DNA of 64,000 nt from Xestospongia bergquistia (GCA_963965975.1 OZ014418.1:1107275-1171274); one strand, 5' to 3'; numbered from the stretch's first letter, positions 10,095-21,128 are shown. Notes: a model not told the origin generated them from the sequence alone. Numbers and translations: made by a program.

Positions 10095-11500
10095 TTCATT
10101 CGTTCTTCATATTCTCTCTCCACATTGCTTTTAGACACAAAAGGATAACTGGTTAGATCTGTTACAGTGATACCATATTCATAGGTGTAGCAACAGGGGG
10201 GGGGGGGGGCACAGGGGGCACGCCCCCCCCCCCCCCCAATATTTTTGGTATATTGTGAGATGGTTTCACAATCAGCTGATTTAGATTAGACACTTTTCAA
10301 TCCCTATCCTCATAATACAATTTACAGCTGTAGATGCACATTTTATGTAAAAACATTTTAAAAATTTTTGTCAGTGTAAACGACAGGAGGTTTATTTTGG
10401 TTGTTATTGAAATATTTCACTGTTAAACTAAACAATGTTAAAATGTTACATATGTGCCCCCCGAATGACAAAATTGTTCCTACACCTATGATATTGAGTA
10501 AAATAATCTGTGTCTGGACCATGCAATAATGTGTTCATATTCGGTAACATCACTGTTCTCTATTTTTTTCTTACTCTTAACACAGCACTTACAAAAGTCT
10601 CGGATGAATTTTATTATATTATATCTAAATTCTGAAAGTACTATTAGATAAACTATAGCAAAAAGTCCTGCAAAGAACCCCCAACTAGCAGCTGTAACAG
10701 CATGACCAAAAAACATCCATTTCATATACTTTCCACTTATTGAAGCTTGGTATATGTGATTTGCAAGTGCAATCCAACTGAGAATCTGATACATTACTAG
10801 AAAACCAATCAAGGGCAGAGTTTGTTTGAGTGCTTTACAATAAACCAAAGAAGTGGTATTGTAACAAGATCGTTTGCACAAAGTAACTAGTACAACAGCT
10901 AAAGCAATATTATTAAGGATTAGCCCAATAAATAGTTCACCATACCATGTTGTATAAACCTCAATCATTCCTTCCTTATTCCAGGAACAGTCATCATTGT
11001 AAAGCTTTATCCAACACCATGGACCTGATACACCATAGTTGTTATGAACAAAAGGTATCCAGGCAATTATAGCTGGAAATATCCAAGGAAAGAGGAGATA
11101 TAAAGGCTCTAGTTTAGTCATACTCTCATAGTATTTGGCAAAGAGGACCATATTTGTCAAATGTAAAGTGACCACAAGAGTAGATAGAAGCATAACCCAC
11201 ACTGAATATCCAACAAAGAAACCTTCAGTGACACACCATTGATAGTTTTCTCCCTTCCAGTATTTTTGCCACAATGCAGACAATTGAATCAACGTAGCAA
11301 GACAGAAAGATAAAGCAGCCAAAGCAGATACAGGATTATCTGTTTGTTAATGATTTGTACATACAAAATATGACAATCAAGACAATAGCAAGTGTGCAAA
11401 TAAACACAGAGACAGCTCCAGTACTACTAAAGGCTATCAGTACTGGTAAAAAATCGTTCTTAATAGAATGATTACAAAAGATATCTGAATCATTAGACAT
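10095..11500 (-). pseudogene. Seven-transmembrane receptor, array copy 5, multiply broken
   Basis: The start (MSNDSDIFC) is at 11500. Compared with intact copies there is a net 2-bp loss near 11318-11342 (between TM1 and TM2), a 4-bp gain (TGCA) near 10522-10525 in the tail, and a 311-bp transposon between 10180 and 10490. TM2 to the proximal tail still reads open for 278 codons. The tail codons beyond the transposon (10095-10174) remain recognisable. Non-functional. Confidence 0.88.
10180..10490. mobile_element. 311-bp MITE with 5-bp target duplication and G14/C15 hairpin
   Basis: Terminal inverted repeats of 16 bp (CATAGGTGTAGCAACA at the left; the right end is its complement with one mismatch). 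ATATT is duplicated on each side (10175-10179, 10491-10495); uninterrupted paralogues have it once. Just inside the left end a run of 14 G (10196-10209) faces a run of 15 C (10223-10237). No ORF. A 5-bp duplication fits several DNA transposon groups (some hAT-like or Transib-like); I do not assign one. Confidence 0.87.
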
Positions 11501-11949
11501 CACACTTACATACAATTACTGAGATTATACACTATACCACAGTATATTTTTGGACACTCAAAAATGAAAAAGCAGAAGAGAATAACAAAGTGAGGAGATC
11601 AAGTGACTTATAAGATCACATGACTATATAAAAACTAATAGGTCAAAGTACTTTCAGTATGATCTAATTAGTAGTGATTATAGTATATCAACTAAGTCAT
11701 ATCTGTGTGTTATCTGTTTGAGGTTTTCTTCAGTGGTATGCATACTATATCTAATACACAGTGAAACCTTTTTATAATCTCATTACATGTAGTCAAAGAA
11801 CAACACATTTGATTTCTGGCATATTACTACAATGAAAACTTTAAAATAAAATGTCTAGAGGATCATGATCAATTTGATATAGAAAAAAGATTCCAAGGTA
11901 TTTTAATTAGCAGCATATATACAAATAAATTAAATGATGAACAAGTCAT

Positions 11950-12771
11950 ACTAGACAATGTTTATTAAGAATAACTGATTAAATTTGTCACCGCAATTCC
12001 ATATCAAGTAAAATGATAGTCTATATCAGTAAGTATTCTCCTCTATCAGAACTAGATCGTTTCCTCTTTTCTAACAGCAACACTTACAATAAGAGATTTG
12101 CTTTACAAGATATAAAATATAGTAAACAGACTTACAAAGAACTCACAACTATCTTACAAGTCATATTATTTACATCAATGTATTTTAATTAAATGATAAA
12201 TGTCTCACTCCACATTCCTCGCATGCACACTTTTTTTAATGAGGTTCTAATTCAGTGCAATCATACTATATTATAAGTAAAATCATATACACAGAACAAC
12301 CAATCAATATAGATTCCATTTAGTGATGCTTGAAATTGATAAATGCAGTTTTCAAGGCTCTAGTTTAGTCATACTCTCATAGTATTTAGCAAAGAGGACC
12401 ATATTTGTCAAATGTAAAGTGACCATAAGAGTAGATAGAAGCATAACCCACACCGAATATTGAACAAAGAATCCTTCAGCCACACACCATTGATAGTTTT
12501 CTCCCTTCCAGTAGTTTTGCCACAATGCAGACATTTGAATCAACGTAGCAAAACAGAAAGGTAAAGCACCCACAAGTAGATACAGGATTATTCTGTTTGT
12601 TAGTAATTTATACATACGAAATAAGACAATCAAGGCAATAGCAAGTATACACATCAATGCAGAGACAGCTCCAGTACTACTAAAGGCTATCAGTACTGGT
12701 AGGAAATCATTCTTAATAGAATGATTACAAAAGATATCATCTGAATCATTATACATCACACTTACATGCAA
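11950..12771 (-). pseudogene. Receptor array copy 6: N-terminal stump joined to an older relic
   Basis: From the start at 12771 (or the homologous position just inside it) to 12349 this is an open, undamaged N-terminal half, TM1 through the start of TM4 (ESMTKLEP). It then stops at a junction with degenerate sequence still resembling the TM6-TM7 region (about 12290-12348), the tail and TM7 (11960-12150). TM4-TM6 are missing. It looks like a deletion or recombination between a good copy and a decayed one. Confidence 0.8.
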
Positions 12772-12861
12772 TTGCTGAGATTATACACTATACCACAGTA
12801 TATATATATATATATATACTTTTTGGACACTCACAAATGAAAAAGCAGAAGAGAATAACAA

Positions 12862-14518
12862 AGTGAAGAGATCAAGTGACTTATAAGATCACATGTCTAT
12901 ATAACTAATAGGTCAAAGTACTTTCACTATGAGCTAATTGTGACCTGATTTGCGATAAGGGACCATGTCTAACAAAACATTTGTGATGAGATTTATGAAA
13001 AAAGCCCATGCACTGTTAAAAAAACATCTCAAAAACGTTTTGTATACATACAGCTGCTATACATGTACAACTATTCATAGTAACTGTATATATATATGTA
13101 TACAAAACTGTTTTTGAGGTGTTTTTACAGCGATTCTTTTAAATTACAAATGTTTTGACAAAAGTAGTCCCTTGTTGGAAATCAGGTCACAATTAGTAGT
13201 GATTATAGCATATGAATTATAAGTCTGTGTGATCTCTGTTTGAAGTTTTTAAATGAAACCTTCTTATAATCTCACTACATGTAGTCAAAGATCAATACAT
13301 TTGATTTCTGGAAGATTACTACAATGCAAACTTTAAACTAAAATGTATGGAGGATCATGATCAATTTGATATAGAAAAAAATATTTCAAGGTATTTTAAT
13401 TAGCAACACATATACAACTAAATTACAATGATGAACAAGTCATACTAGACAGTGTCTGATTAATTATTGTCAGATTCATTTATAGAATATGTGAATAGTT
13501 AGAGTTCCAATCTCGTTCAAATATAAGTTTTAATTGTTCCTGAATAGTATTATTATAATTAGGCATTGTTGTATTGGTGGTTTGATTGACAATACAACTA
13601 ACACCAGCTGTATTTATAAAATAATCACCAGACCAATTTGAAGTGCCTAATAACATAAAATATAAGAAATTTAGTTGTAGAGCACAGTAAAGCTGAGGTA
13701 TACTAAAGAATATACTATTAAAATAGTAGTATATTTGTGGCTGACCAATATAAGCAGCATTATCTGTGACCATGTACTTATTATGATTGACTCTTGAGTA
13801 AGGGATTGACTTGTTAGTGAGATGAGGTACAATAAAAAACCTCTAGAAATAAAGCAAATTTAAGACTAAGTTCTAGCATTCTATATAAATTCTAACCGTC
13901 TCAATACTGCCATTATAACATCCTATAATATTCCAAGACCCTAAACTCTTCAAGAAATCAGGCATATCATAAGAGGTGTCTTCCCAATGACTTCCCATGA
14001 GACGAACATTTATTCCCCTCTCATAGGCAGCTTTACGTAGGGCATTATCAATCACAGGCCAATACCTAATAATACAATTTGAGTCAAAATTATGCAAGAA
14101 TATTTCAGAGGCTAACAATGACTGGTTATTAATGTCGATATGATTATATGGTCTATTGTCAGTTTCAGTCACACAAATGGAACCAAGATCTGGAACCAGT
14201 CTCATAGCATTATCTGAGCATGTGGAATGTGCTTGATTGTTATCAACACATCGGACTTTAGGGTTTAGGTTCTTGAATAGTTGTATACCTACAAAATAGT
14301 CTGGTTCCTGATTTAGATTCCATTAGTGCAACTAAAACTAATGACATAACATATGATTCATAATAATATAGATTATTAATGGTTATTGGATTATATCCTT
14401 ATATATGTGACTATGTAGCTATGGATGCTTATATCATTATATGAATGCTTTGTGACTTCATATAGTTATGGATAATCTATAAACATTTGTTTTAAAGTCA
14501 ACATACGAGCACATGATG
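12862..14518. repeat. Segmental duplication, copy B (partner about 1406-3072)
   Basis: The copy embedded in the intact PLD gene. It includes the receptor-type 5' flank, the foldback MITE and PLD exons 7-9 with parts of the preceding intron. Because the full PLD gene is here, this is the likely donor and 1406-3072 the recipient. Confidence 0.85.
12940..13190. mobile_element. Foldback MITE (copy 2)
   Basis: Same element and same AATT-flanked position as 1482-1728, slightly longer because of a TA expansion near 13086-13100. It sits between receptor copy 6 and the 3' end of the PLD gene. Confidence 0.8.
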
Positions 14519-17500
14519 TTCAAACATATTTTAAAGCCATTACTTCTTTTGTTTGGTATAAACAATGGCTGGTTCATAGTCCATTACTGATATATAAATA
14601 AATTGACGGGCAGACTCAATGACATAAAGAAGAGCTGTAAGATCATCTGTTCTTTGTTCTGTGCTGAACTGAGGTGGTGATGACTAAATGATGAATACAT
14701 GATAACAACAGTATTCAGACAACTTTAATTAATTAACTCTTGAGTGGATCATAACTAAAAATTATATAATTATTTTAATGTAGAGATGGTTGAAGGTAGC
14801 CTGTCCAATAATTTCCATTCCCTACTGAAAGGGAAGGGCTTGTCTCTGGCATCCATGTATGTACATAGTCCGTCCCCAATCCAGACATGTCATTACAATT
14901 CTTGTCATACTCCTGCAAAAATACAGTAGGTAAAGGAAATATGTTGAGTTTAGTAGTATGCAGTTATATGATTGGGATATGACAGATCACTCCTACAGTT
15001 AGATCCTTTCTTGGGAGTGGGCCAAATTGTTGGGACATCCAAATGTAGTGCATTCTAAATTTAGTACACCTACTTCATTCTTTGCATCATTGTTAATTTA
15101 CAGAGACCACACCCCTATCAAGTGAAATGTGGATAATAGTTGAAGTTATCAATAATACTTCTCCTCAACAACAGATTCTCCTCAGTGGTGGAGGAGATGT
15201 TGTAGGTGTCCGACGTGGACCAGAGGGATCAAGTTATCGTATCATTGTCGTTAACAAAGGGTTCTTGGATCTTGTCGACACTGGAAGGGGTACAGGTGGA
15301 TGGGAGATCAATATAAATGGGAATCTTTATTGGTATGAAGGAGAAGGCAGTGTTACACTCACCTTTAACAACGATGGTACTTTTGTAGCTACTGGAGATG
15401 GAAACAATATTGCTGGGAACTTACATCACTTGTTGACCATCTCTAAATCTGATGCCACACTTCTCCAAGAAATGATGGAGATGAAGTTAGTGCCATACCA
15501 GAATATACCTGATGCTCCAGGAAAAACCGATAAAGAGATAACAGAGGCTGGAAATCTATACTTCCCATTTGCAAGCTCAACCGACAGTAGGATTTTGTCC
15601 TATTGTGTATATGATTGGACTACTCAAAGTTTCTTAAGGACAGTACTCTTTAAGGTCTTTCGTTACACAGGCATGGAAGGCAAGCCACTGGATCAACCAA
15701 GCATTGCTAATCTTATTTGGACTTCAAATTGCCCACCATTTACTCCTAAAAATCAAGATTTTATGCATTCTTTTTTAATGACTACAGCAGACAGTGAAGA
15801 AGAGGTAGCTTGTCAACTTAAAAAAGTTCATGCACAGCTCTATGCTTACTCAGAAGCTCAGAATAACCTTCTTCGAATTGCTTTCTACTCCATGCCACGT
15901 ACAAGCACCTTCAAAATTCGACAACTATTCAGTGGACAGCCTGATATTAGTAATATGGGCCTTGATCGTTTTGCAGCAGAGTTTTTGGAATTTCCTAATA
16001 ACAAAGGCCCAGTTGGTGCATCATTTGAAATGCCATTCCAAAAAGCTTTGACAACTGTTTTTAAAGTTGGTAACACCATCACAACAAAAAGTGTCATGAG
16101 TTTTACTGAATATCGAGACTATGCTATGAAATATTCGAATGGTATCTTATTGGTGCTGAGTCCACCTTCTAATGCTATCTTGTGGACAAATGCATCATAC
16201 ATCACTCCCCTTTCTGATGATCCAAAGAAAAACGAGTACACATTTGTCCCTGGTAGCAAATTTCTCATCCAACAAGTTAAAAAAGAATTAATCTCTGATA
16301 AAGATATGTGGGTGTTTTCATTAATGGCTATTGTTGACTAGCAATAACAATTGTTTCACTTTAGTCCCAATTTCAATATTATGACATGCTTGTTTTTGTA
16401 AACTGTAAAACTTATTTTATAAATAATGTTACCCTCTAGTTTTTTCTATAAACTCCTTTAAAAGTGAATATATAATTAAACATAGTTCTTACACATATAT
16501 GACAACTAGTATAGCCAACAGCCAAGAATATACTCAGATAACTGACATGAATATTATAAAGGAATTTATGTTATATTTGATGATTGTGGTCTACTTACCA
16601 CAGCAAAACCTCTTTATATAAGACATTGGGATATCATAAGAGTACAGCATGATATGCTAAAGCACTGTCTTCTGAATATAGTAGAGGTCATCCCTTCACC
16701 AATGGCTTGAAAGTGATATATCAGTGTATCTTACAGTGTTACAATATACCTTACAAAGGGATTTCAACATCGCAAAGTGTATACCATATAGGACATTAAT
16801 TAGGAAAGGATAAAATTTAGCAAATTGCTCTCATAGTGGTATTCAGCATATTTAAAGTTGACAATTTATTTAATTCTGTCAGTATTTTGATTTGGAGGGT
16901 TTAATTTGGCAAAAATTGACACGCTATCCACGTCAAATTATTCATGCTACATACATGTACTACACTTACTGCCCAGAATATTTTAGCTCTAGATCCATTG
17001 ATAGGTAAAGTAGCTGGAAAACTGATATTATAATCTGCATATAAATCCATTGGCCAGACAGAAGGAACTTGAGAAGAGGAACAGTCTCCTGCCAGCTGCC
17101 AGTAAACATCAAAGATCTTTTTAGCATCTCGGGCTAGGCAGTCACAATTCCTTCCAAATAAACCCAACTCTTTGACCTAGTCAAAAATAAGATTAGACTA
17201 GAGGGATAGGTCGAGAAAGACTCACTTGAGTAAGAGATCTCCAATCCATATTTGCAGAGCCAACATAGAAATGTTCTCCGTCAACAATCCATAATTTAGT
17301 GTGCAATATTCCTGCTCCAATTAAAGCAGTGATGTTTATATTTCGTAGTTCAATTGTCCCGTTATTAGCTAATGCAAGAGAATCATTATCAGAATAATCC
17401 CCTTCTGGAGAGCTCTGTACAACCCGAATATGTACCCCTCGAGAATGTGCCTTTATTAGTTCATTATAGACTTCAGAACCCTTGTGAGGAGGGAAAGAAA

Positions 17501-18077
17501 TAATAGAAAGAGAAAATGGTATGAAGAAAGAGACAAGGTACCTAATTGACTGGTTATTAATTGACTACCTGCTTATCTGTGATGTCGTTGACGTCAGAAG
17601 TTCCCCTTAGGATCCAATAATAGGAAGCAATGTCCACTGTTTTCGTTGCATTTTGCAAAAGAAACATCCATGCTTCATAAGTGGAAAGATGTGAAGGAGA
17701 TCCCTCAGGGAAAGTAAGATTCTCCGGAATACTCTCAACAATACTCAGCCTAAAAGTCATGTGATCAAAAGAGTCTTAACAATGTTGGTCATGTGATACT
17801 CACATGCAAGAAGATCCACAAACTCCTGTTAAAGGCTGTACTGAGGATGACTTCATCACAAAAAGAGGGATGGTTATACCAGCTGCAATAATAGCACTCA
17901 TGACTACTATCCATGTCAGCAAAACACTACACCAACAAATAACTTTGAATCTTCTTTTCTGAAAAGAAGAACGAGGTGAGTGTAGTGTTGGAAGAAGAAG
18001 TGGCGTCTCATCTTGAATCTAGAGTAGGTAGATATCATATTGTACGCGTAGTTTAGCACACTTACCTTTCCCTCCAT
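13480..18077 (-). CDS. PLD3: PLD3/PLD4-type phospholipase D family protein (lysosomal 5' exonuclease type)
   Basis: Nine exons, all with GT-AG introns: 18066-18077, 17804-18018, 17569-17749, 17226-17480, 16970-17176, 14544-14683, 13897-14065, 13746-13842, 13480-13646. They sum to about 480 residues, near the 490 of human PLD3. The N-terminus has a leucine-type sorting signal (DETPLLLP) and one transmembrane helix (about residues 31-58), so it is a type II membrane protein. Both HKD motifs are intact: HTKLWIVDGEHFYVGSANMD in exon 4 and [20 protein letters not shown] across exons 8-9. The family cleaves single-stranded DNA/RNA from the 5' end in lysosomes and limits nucleic-acid sensing; that role is taken from vertebrate PLD3/PLD4. 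Intron 5 (14684-16969) contains an opposite-strand gene. PLD4 is an equally good vertebrate counterpart. Confidence 0.9.
14775..14912 (-). other. Possible cassette or terminal exon inside PLD intron 5
   Basis: After a good acceptor (TTTTTGCAG ending at 14913) a frame stays open for 45 codons (begins EYDKNCNDMSG, contains MPETSPSLS) and ends in TAA. The phase fits PLD exon 5. If used as a 3' exon it would end the protein early; an internal donor (TCA/GTAGGG) would let it be included in frame. I do not recognise the peptide. The canonical exon 5-6 join already matches PLD3, so this may be chance. Confidence 0.25.
15127..16341 (+). CDS. ADP-ribosyltransferase-like protein, copy 1 (nested in PLD intron)
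   Basis: Single-exon gene of 404 residues. The C-terminal ~150 residues show the order of elements of an ADP-ribosyltransferase fold: a strand ending in Arg (FYSMPR, R258), a Ser/Thr strand (SFT, S325-T327), and a Glu followed by a proline-containing strand (NEYTFVPGSKF, E370), i.e. an R-S-E layout. The position two before the Glu is Lys rather than the Glu/Gln of arginine-specific enzymes, so target and activity are open. The first ~100 residues are a Gly-rich beta-type domain I do not recognise. No signal peptide or TM segment. It lies entirely inside the largest intron of the PLD gene on the opposite strand. It is clearly diverged from the pair at 19917 and 23772 and shares no flanking sequence with them. 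Confidence 0.65.
   Translation: MWIIVEVINNTSPQQQILLSGGGDVVGVRRGPEGSSYRIIVVNKGFLDLVDTGRGTGGWEININGNLYWYEGEGSVTLTFNNDGTFVATGDGNNIAGNLHHLLTISKSDATLLQEMMEMKLVPYQNIPDAPGKTDKEITEAGNLYFPFASSTDSRILSYCVYDWTTQSFLRTVLFKVFRYTGMEGKPLDQPSIANLIWTSNCPPFTPKNQDFMHSFLMTTADSEEEVACQLKKVHAQLYAYSEAQNNLLRIAFYSMPRTSTFKIRQLFSGQPDISNMGLDRFAAEFLEFPNNKGPVGASFEMPFQKALTTVFKVGNTITTKSVMSFTEYRDYAMKYSNGILLVLSPPSNAILWTNASYITPLSDDPKKNEYTFVPGSKFLIQQVKKELISDKDMWVFSLMAIVD
16342..16969. other. Intron sequence of PLD downstream of the nested gene
   Basis: AT-rich, no ORF of note, no clear repeat. Probable 3' UTR of the nested gene within the first ~80 bp (AATAAT-type signals near 16419). Confidence 0.4.
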
Positions 18078-18671
18078 AGTAAACAAAAATGAGGAGGTGT
18101 GGCTGACAAGTACTTATGTGGGCGTGGTTGATCTTGAGCGATCCCTCCCCAGATCCACAATGGAAAGTTGGCAAATCCTTTTTATTTTCCCTGCACTAAC
18201 ACTTTCGTCAATTACAAGTTTTCATTATTCTCTATATACTAGACATGATCTATTGAACTTTAGTTATAAATATGTTCTCCTAGGCTGCTCTCAGCCTTGC
18301 GCAGTCACAAGGTTGGAACCTATAGAAAACCAATGAGATATCTGTATGGAGGGCAAATAGAACAGTGGGTCGATGTAGCCTAAATGTTTAGAGGATTAAG
18401 CCAAAAAGATGTACCAGCTTCAATTACCACAGTGGCTTTTTACTATATTCATCCTCTCAATCTTTGCAGGTTATAAGACCAGAGGTTTAGTTTTTTACTG
18501 TAGTAGATAATTACAGACAATTATAAAGAGAAAGACTATAATCTTATATTTATAATAGAGGGACTAATTAACTTATAATACATAACATATACAATTAATC
18601 TACAACATATACATTCTTGTTATATATATGATCAATTTTTTTCTGATTGCACATGCATACTTTCAATGACT

Positions 18672-19425
18672 GGTGTCATGCCATTTCGTCTAATCCCATT
18701 TTGTCTAACAAAATGGACTTTTGTCCCATTTTGTCTAATAGTGTCTAATAGTGTAAAAGGTCTAAGATAAGTGGATTAAGGCCAGTAAAGGTGATGTAAT
18801 TCTAAAAAGGCTTTGATGTCTTTAAAGATAGAGTACTTAAGAGGAGCCATTTCATACATACAACAAATTGAATCAATGGAGTTCAAGTTGTACATCCATC
18901 AAGCAAGTGATAGCAATTGCCTTTGTTCCCACAGCTTTTGTCAGGTTAGTTTGGAGTCGATTACAAGAGAATTCTCCAGACTTTAACAACAAGGAGAGTT
19001 TTGTTCAGTACTTTGAAAGTACATGGATGGACGACAACTTTCTTATTCATTCTTGGAATGTTTATACACAAGAGGGTCCTCGCACTAGTAACAATGCTGA
19101 AGAATGGCATAGTAAAATGAAGAAACTTGCTGGGAATTCACACCCAAACATTTACAAGGCAGTCTGAACAAGCTGCAACAGAAGTCAGTTTAATGCAGCT
19201 GGCTGCAGGAGGGCTTCCAAGAATACAGAAACCACGAGAACAGACTGAAAACTATTAAGGAAAAGCATGAAGCAGGACATTATATGTTACAAGAACTTCT
19301 TAGGGCATATAGCCATTGGGTATCTTTGTAATTACTGTTATTTAAATCACTTTAGTTTTTAGACGAAATGGGACAACTGTACATTTTGTTAGACGAAATG
19401 GGATTAGACGAAATGGCTATAAACC
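18672..19425 (+). mobile_element. MULE DNA transposon relic, 754 bp
   Basis: Long terminal inverted repeats: 18680-18715 and 19382-19417 match over 36 bp with one mismatch, and similarity extends to about 59 bp. The direct repeat CAATGACT(GG) flanks the element (18664-18671; 19426-19433), the 8-10 bp duplication typical of Mutator-like elements. Unit B (near 23398-23412) has a single uninterrupted CAATGACTGGCATAT, i.e. the empty site. Internally deleted; only a transposase C-terminal fragment is left. Confidence 0.9.
18868..19167 (+). pseudogene. MULE transposase C-terminal fragment
   Basis: About 99 codons with the pattern found at the C-terminus of FLYWCH/MULE-type transposases: FVRLVWSRLQ, then W-x-Y (SWNVYTQEG), RTSNNAEEWHSKMKK and NSHPNIYK. 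The catalytic core lies upstream in such proteins and is missing here. The frame breaks just after 19167, with further residual similarity to about 19260. Confidence 0.75.
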
Positions 19426-19449
19426 CAATGACTGGCATATAATAACCAA

Positions 19450-19790
19450 GTGACACCATACTCACTTACATTCATCAGTCTAATGTCATCAAAATGATAC
19501 CATACTCACTTACATTCATCAGTCTAATGTAATTAAAGGTCATCAAAATGACACCATACTCACTCACATTCATCAGTCTAATGTCATCAAAATGACACCA
19601 TACTCACTCACATTCATCAGTCTAATGTAATTAAAGGTCATCAAAATGACACCATACTCACGTTCACCCACATTCATCAGTCTAATGTAATTAAAGGTCA
19701 CCAAAATGACACCATACTCACATTCACTCACATTCATCAGTCTAATATAATTAAAGGTCACCAAATGTTACTTACATTCATCAGTGTAAT
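19450..19790. repeat. Minisatellite upstream of ADP-ribosyltransferase-like gene (unit A)
   Basis: Tandem copies of a unit of about 40-66 bp built from CATTCATCAGTCTAATGT, an optional AATTAAAGGT, and CACCATACTCAC. The last, partial copy runs to within ~125 bp of the gene start at 19917. Unit B has a shorter version (23408-23645). Confidence 0.85.
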
Positions 19791-19916
19791 GTAATGAAAG
19801 GTGACTTTACTTCCACAACACATTTGAGGTGTCATATAGTTATTAATAAGACAGCTAGTGGATATTATATAAATGTAGTCAGTTCATTGATTTTTACAAT
19901 ATTAGCTGATCACACA

Positions 19917-21128
19917 ATGTGGACAATAGTTGAAATTATCAATAATACTTCTCCTCAACAACAGATTCTTCTCAGTGGTGGAGGAGATATTGTAGGTGTC
20001 CAACGTGGACCAGAGGGATCAAGTTATCGTATCATTGTCTTTAACAAAGGGTTCTTGGATCTTGTTGATGTTGGATGGGGCACAAGCAGTTGGGAGATCG
20101 ATATTAATACAAATCGCTTTAAATATCAAGGAGAAGGCCAAGTGACACTTACCTTTAACAATGATGGTACTTTTGCAGCTACTGGACAAGGTAATGACAT
20201 CACTGGGTACTTGCTTCCTCTGCTACCCATCTCTGAAGTTGACATTGCACTCCTTAAAGCAATGATGGAGATAAAGTTAGTGCCATACCAGAATATACCT
20301 GATGCTCCAGGAAAAACCGATGAAGAGATAACAGAGGCTGGAAACTTATACTTCCCATTTGCAGGCTCCACTGATAGTAGGATTTTGTCCTATTGTGTAT
20401 ATGATTGGACTTCTCCAAGTTTTTTCAGAAATGTAATCATTAAAGTCTTTCGTTACACAGGAGTACAAGGCAAACCACTGGATCAACCAACAATTACTAA
20501 TGTTATTTGGACCTCTGATTGGCCACCTTTTACACCTCAAGATGAAGATTTTATGCACTCTCTTTTAATGGTTCCAGCAAACAGTGAGGAAGACGTGGCT
20601 GGGCAGCTAGAGCAAAATCATTATGAACTCTATGCTTTTAGTGAAGCTCAAAATGACCTCAACAGCATTGCCTTCTACTCCATGCCACGTACAAGTACTC
20701 ACAATATACCACAACTCTTTAGCGGACAGCCCGATATTAGCAACTTGGGTCTTGATCGTTTTGCTCCAGAATTCTTGGAATTTCCTGGCAATGCTGGTCC
20801 AACTACTGACCCTCTTGAGATGCCATTTAATGATGCTTTGAACACTGTTTTCCAAGTTGGTAATACCATCACTTCAAAGGGTGTCCTAAGCTTTACCAGC
20901 AGTCAAGATACCGCCTTACAATACTCTAATGGTATCTTACTGGTAGTTAATCCACCTTCAGGAGCAATTTCATGGGCTAATGCATCATACATTACTCCTC
21001 TTTCAACTGATCCTGCCAAGGATGAGTATACGTTTGCTCCTGGCAGTCAGTTCTACATTCAAAATGTCGAGCAACAGACCATTTCTGGTAAAGATGTATG
21101 GGTTTTCACCATGCGTAATACAGGCTAA
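19917..21128 (+). CDS. ADP-ribosyltransferase-like protein, copy 2
   Basis: Single-exon, 403 residues from the ATG that aligns with copy 1 (MWTIVEIINN). An upstream in-frame ATG at 19794 would add 41 residues, but it falls in the tail of the minisatellite and copy 1 lacks it. The R-S-E-like layout is conserved at the same residue numbers: R258 (FYSMPR), S325 (SFTSS), E370 (KDEYTFAPGSQF). The middle segment (about residues 115-190) contains the very conserved KLVPYQNIPDAPGKT and EAGNLYFPFA stretches. The N-terminal beta-rich domain has the GGGD and RGPEGSSYRIIVFNKGF motifs. No secretion signal, so probably intracellular. Modification target unknown; NAD glycohydrolase or catalytically inert forms are also possible. 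Confidence 0.68.
   Translation: MWTIVEIINNTSPQQQILLSGGGDIVGVQRGPEGSSYRIIVFNKGFLDLVDVGWGTSSWEIDINTNRFKYQGEGQVTLTFNNDGTFAATGQGNDITGYLLPLLPISEVDIALLKAMMEIKLVPYQNIPDAPGKTDEEITEAGNLYFPFAGSTDSRILSYCVYDWTSPSFFRNVIIKVFRYTGVQGKPLDQPTITNVIWTSDWPPFTPQDEDFMHSLLMVPANSEEDVAGQLEQNHYELYAFSEAQNDLNSIAFYSMPRTSTHNIPQLFSGQPDISNLGLDRFAPEFLEFPGNAGPTTDPLEMPFNDALNTVFQVGNTITSKGVLSFTSSQDTALQYSNGILLVVNPPSGAISWANASYITPLSTDPAKDEYTFAPGSQFYIQNVEQQTISGKDVWVFTMRNTG

Noticed and set aside
19573-19764. Minus-strand frame through the minisatellite (repeating FNYIRLMNV)
   Set aside because: Translation of the repeat unit only; no gene context.
20126-20855. Antisense and alternate-frame ORFs inside the ADP-ribosyltransferase-like genes
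   Set aside because: Shadows of a conserved coding frame present in all three paralogues.
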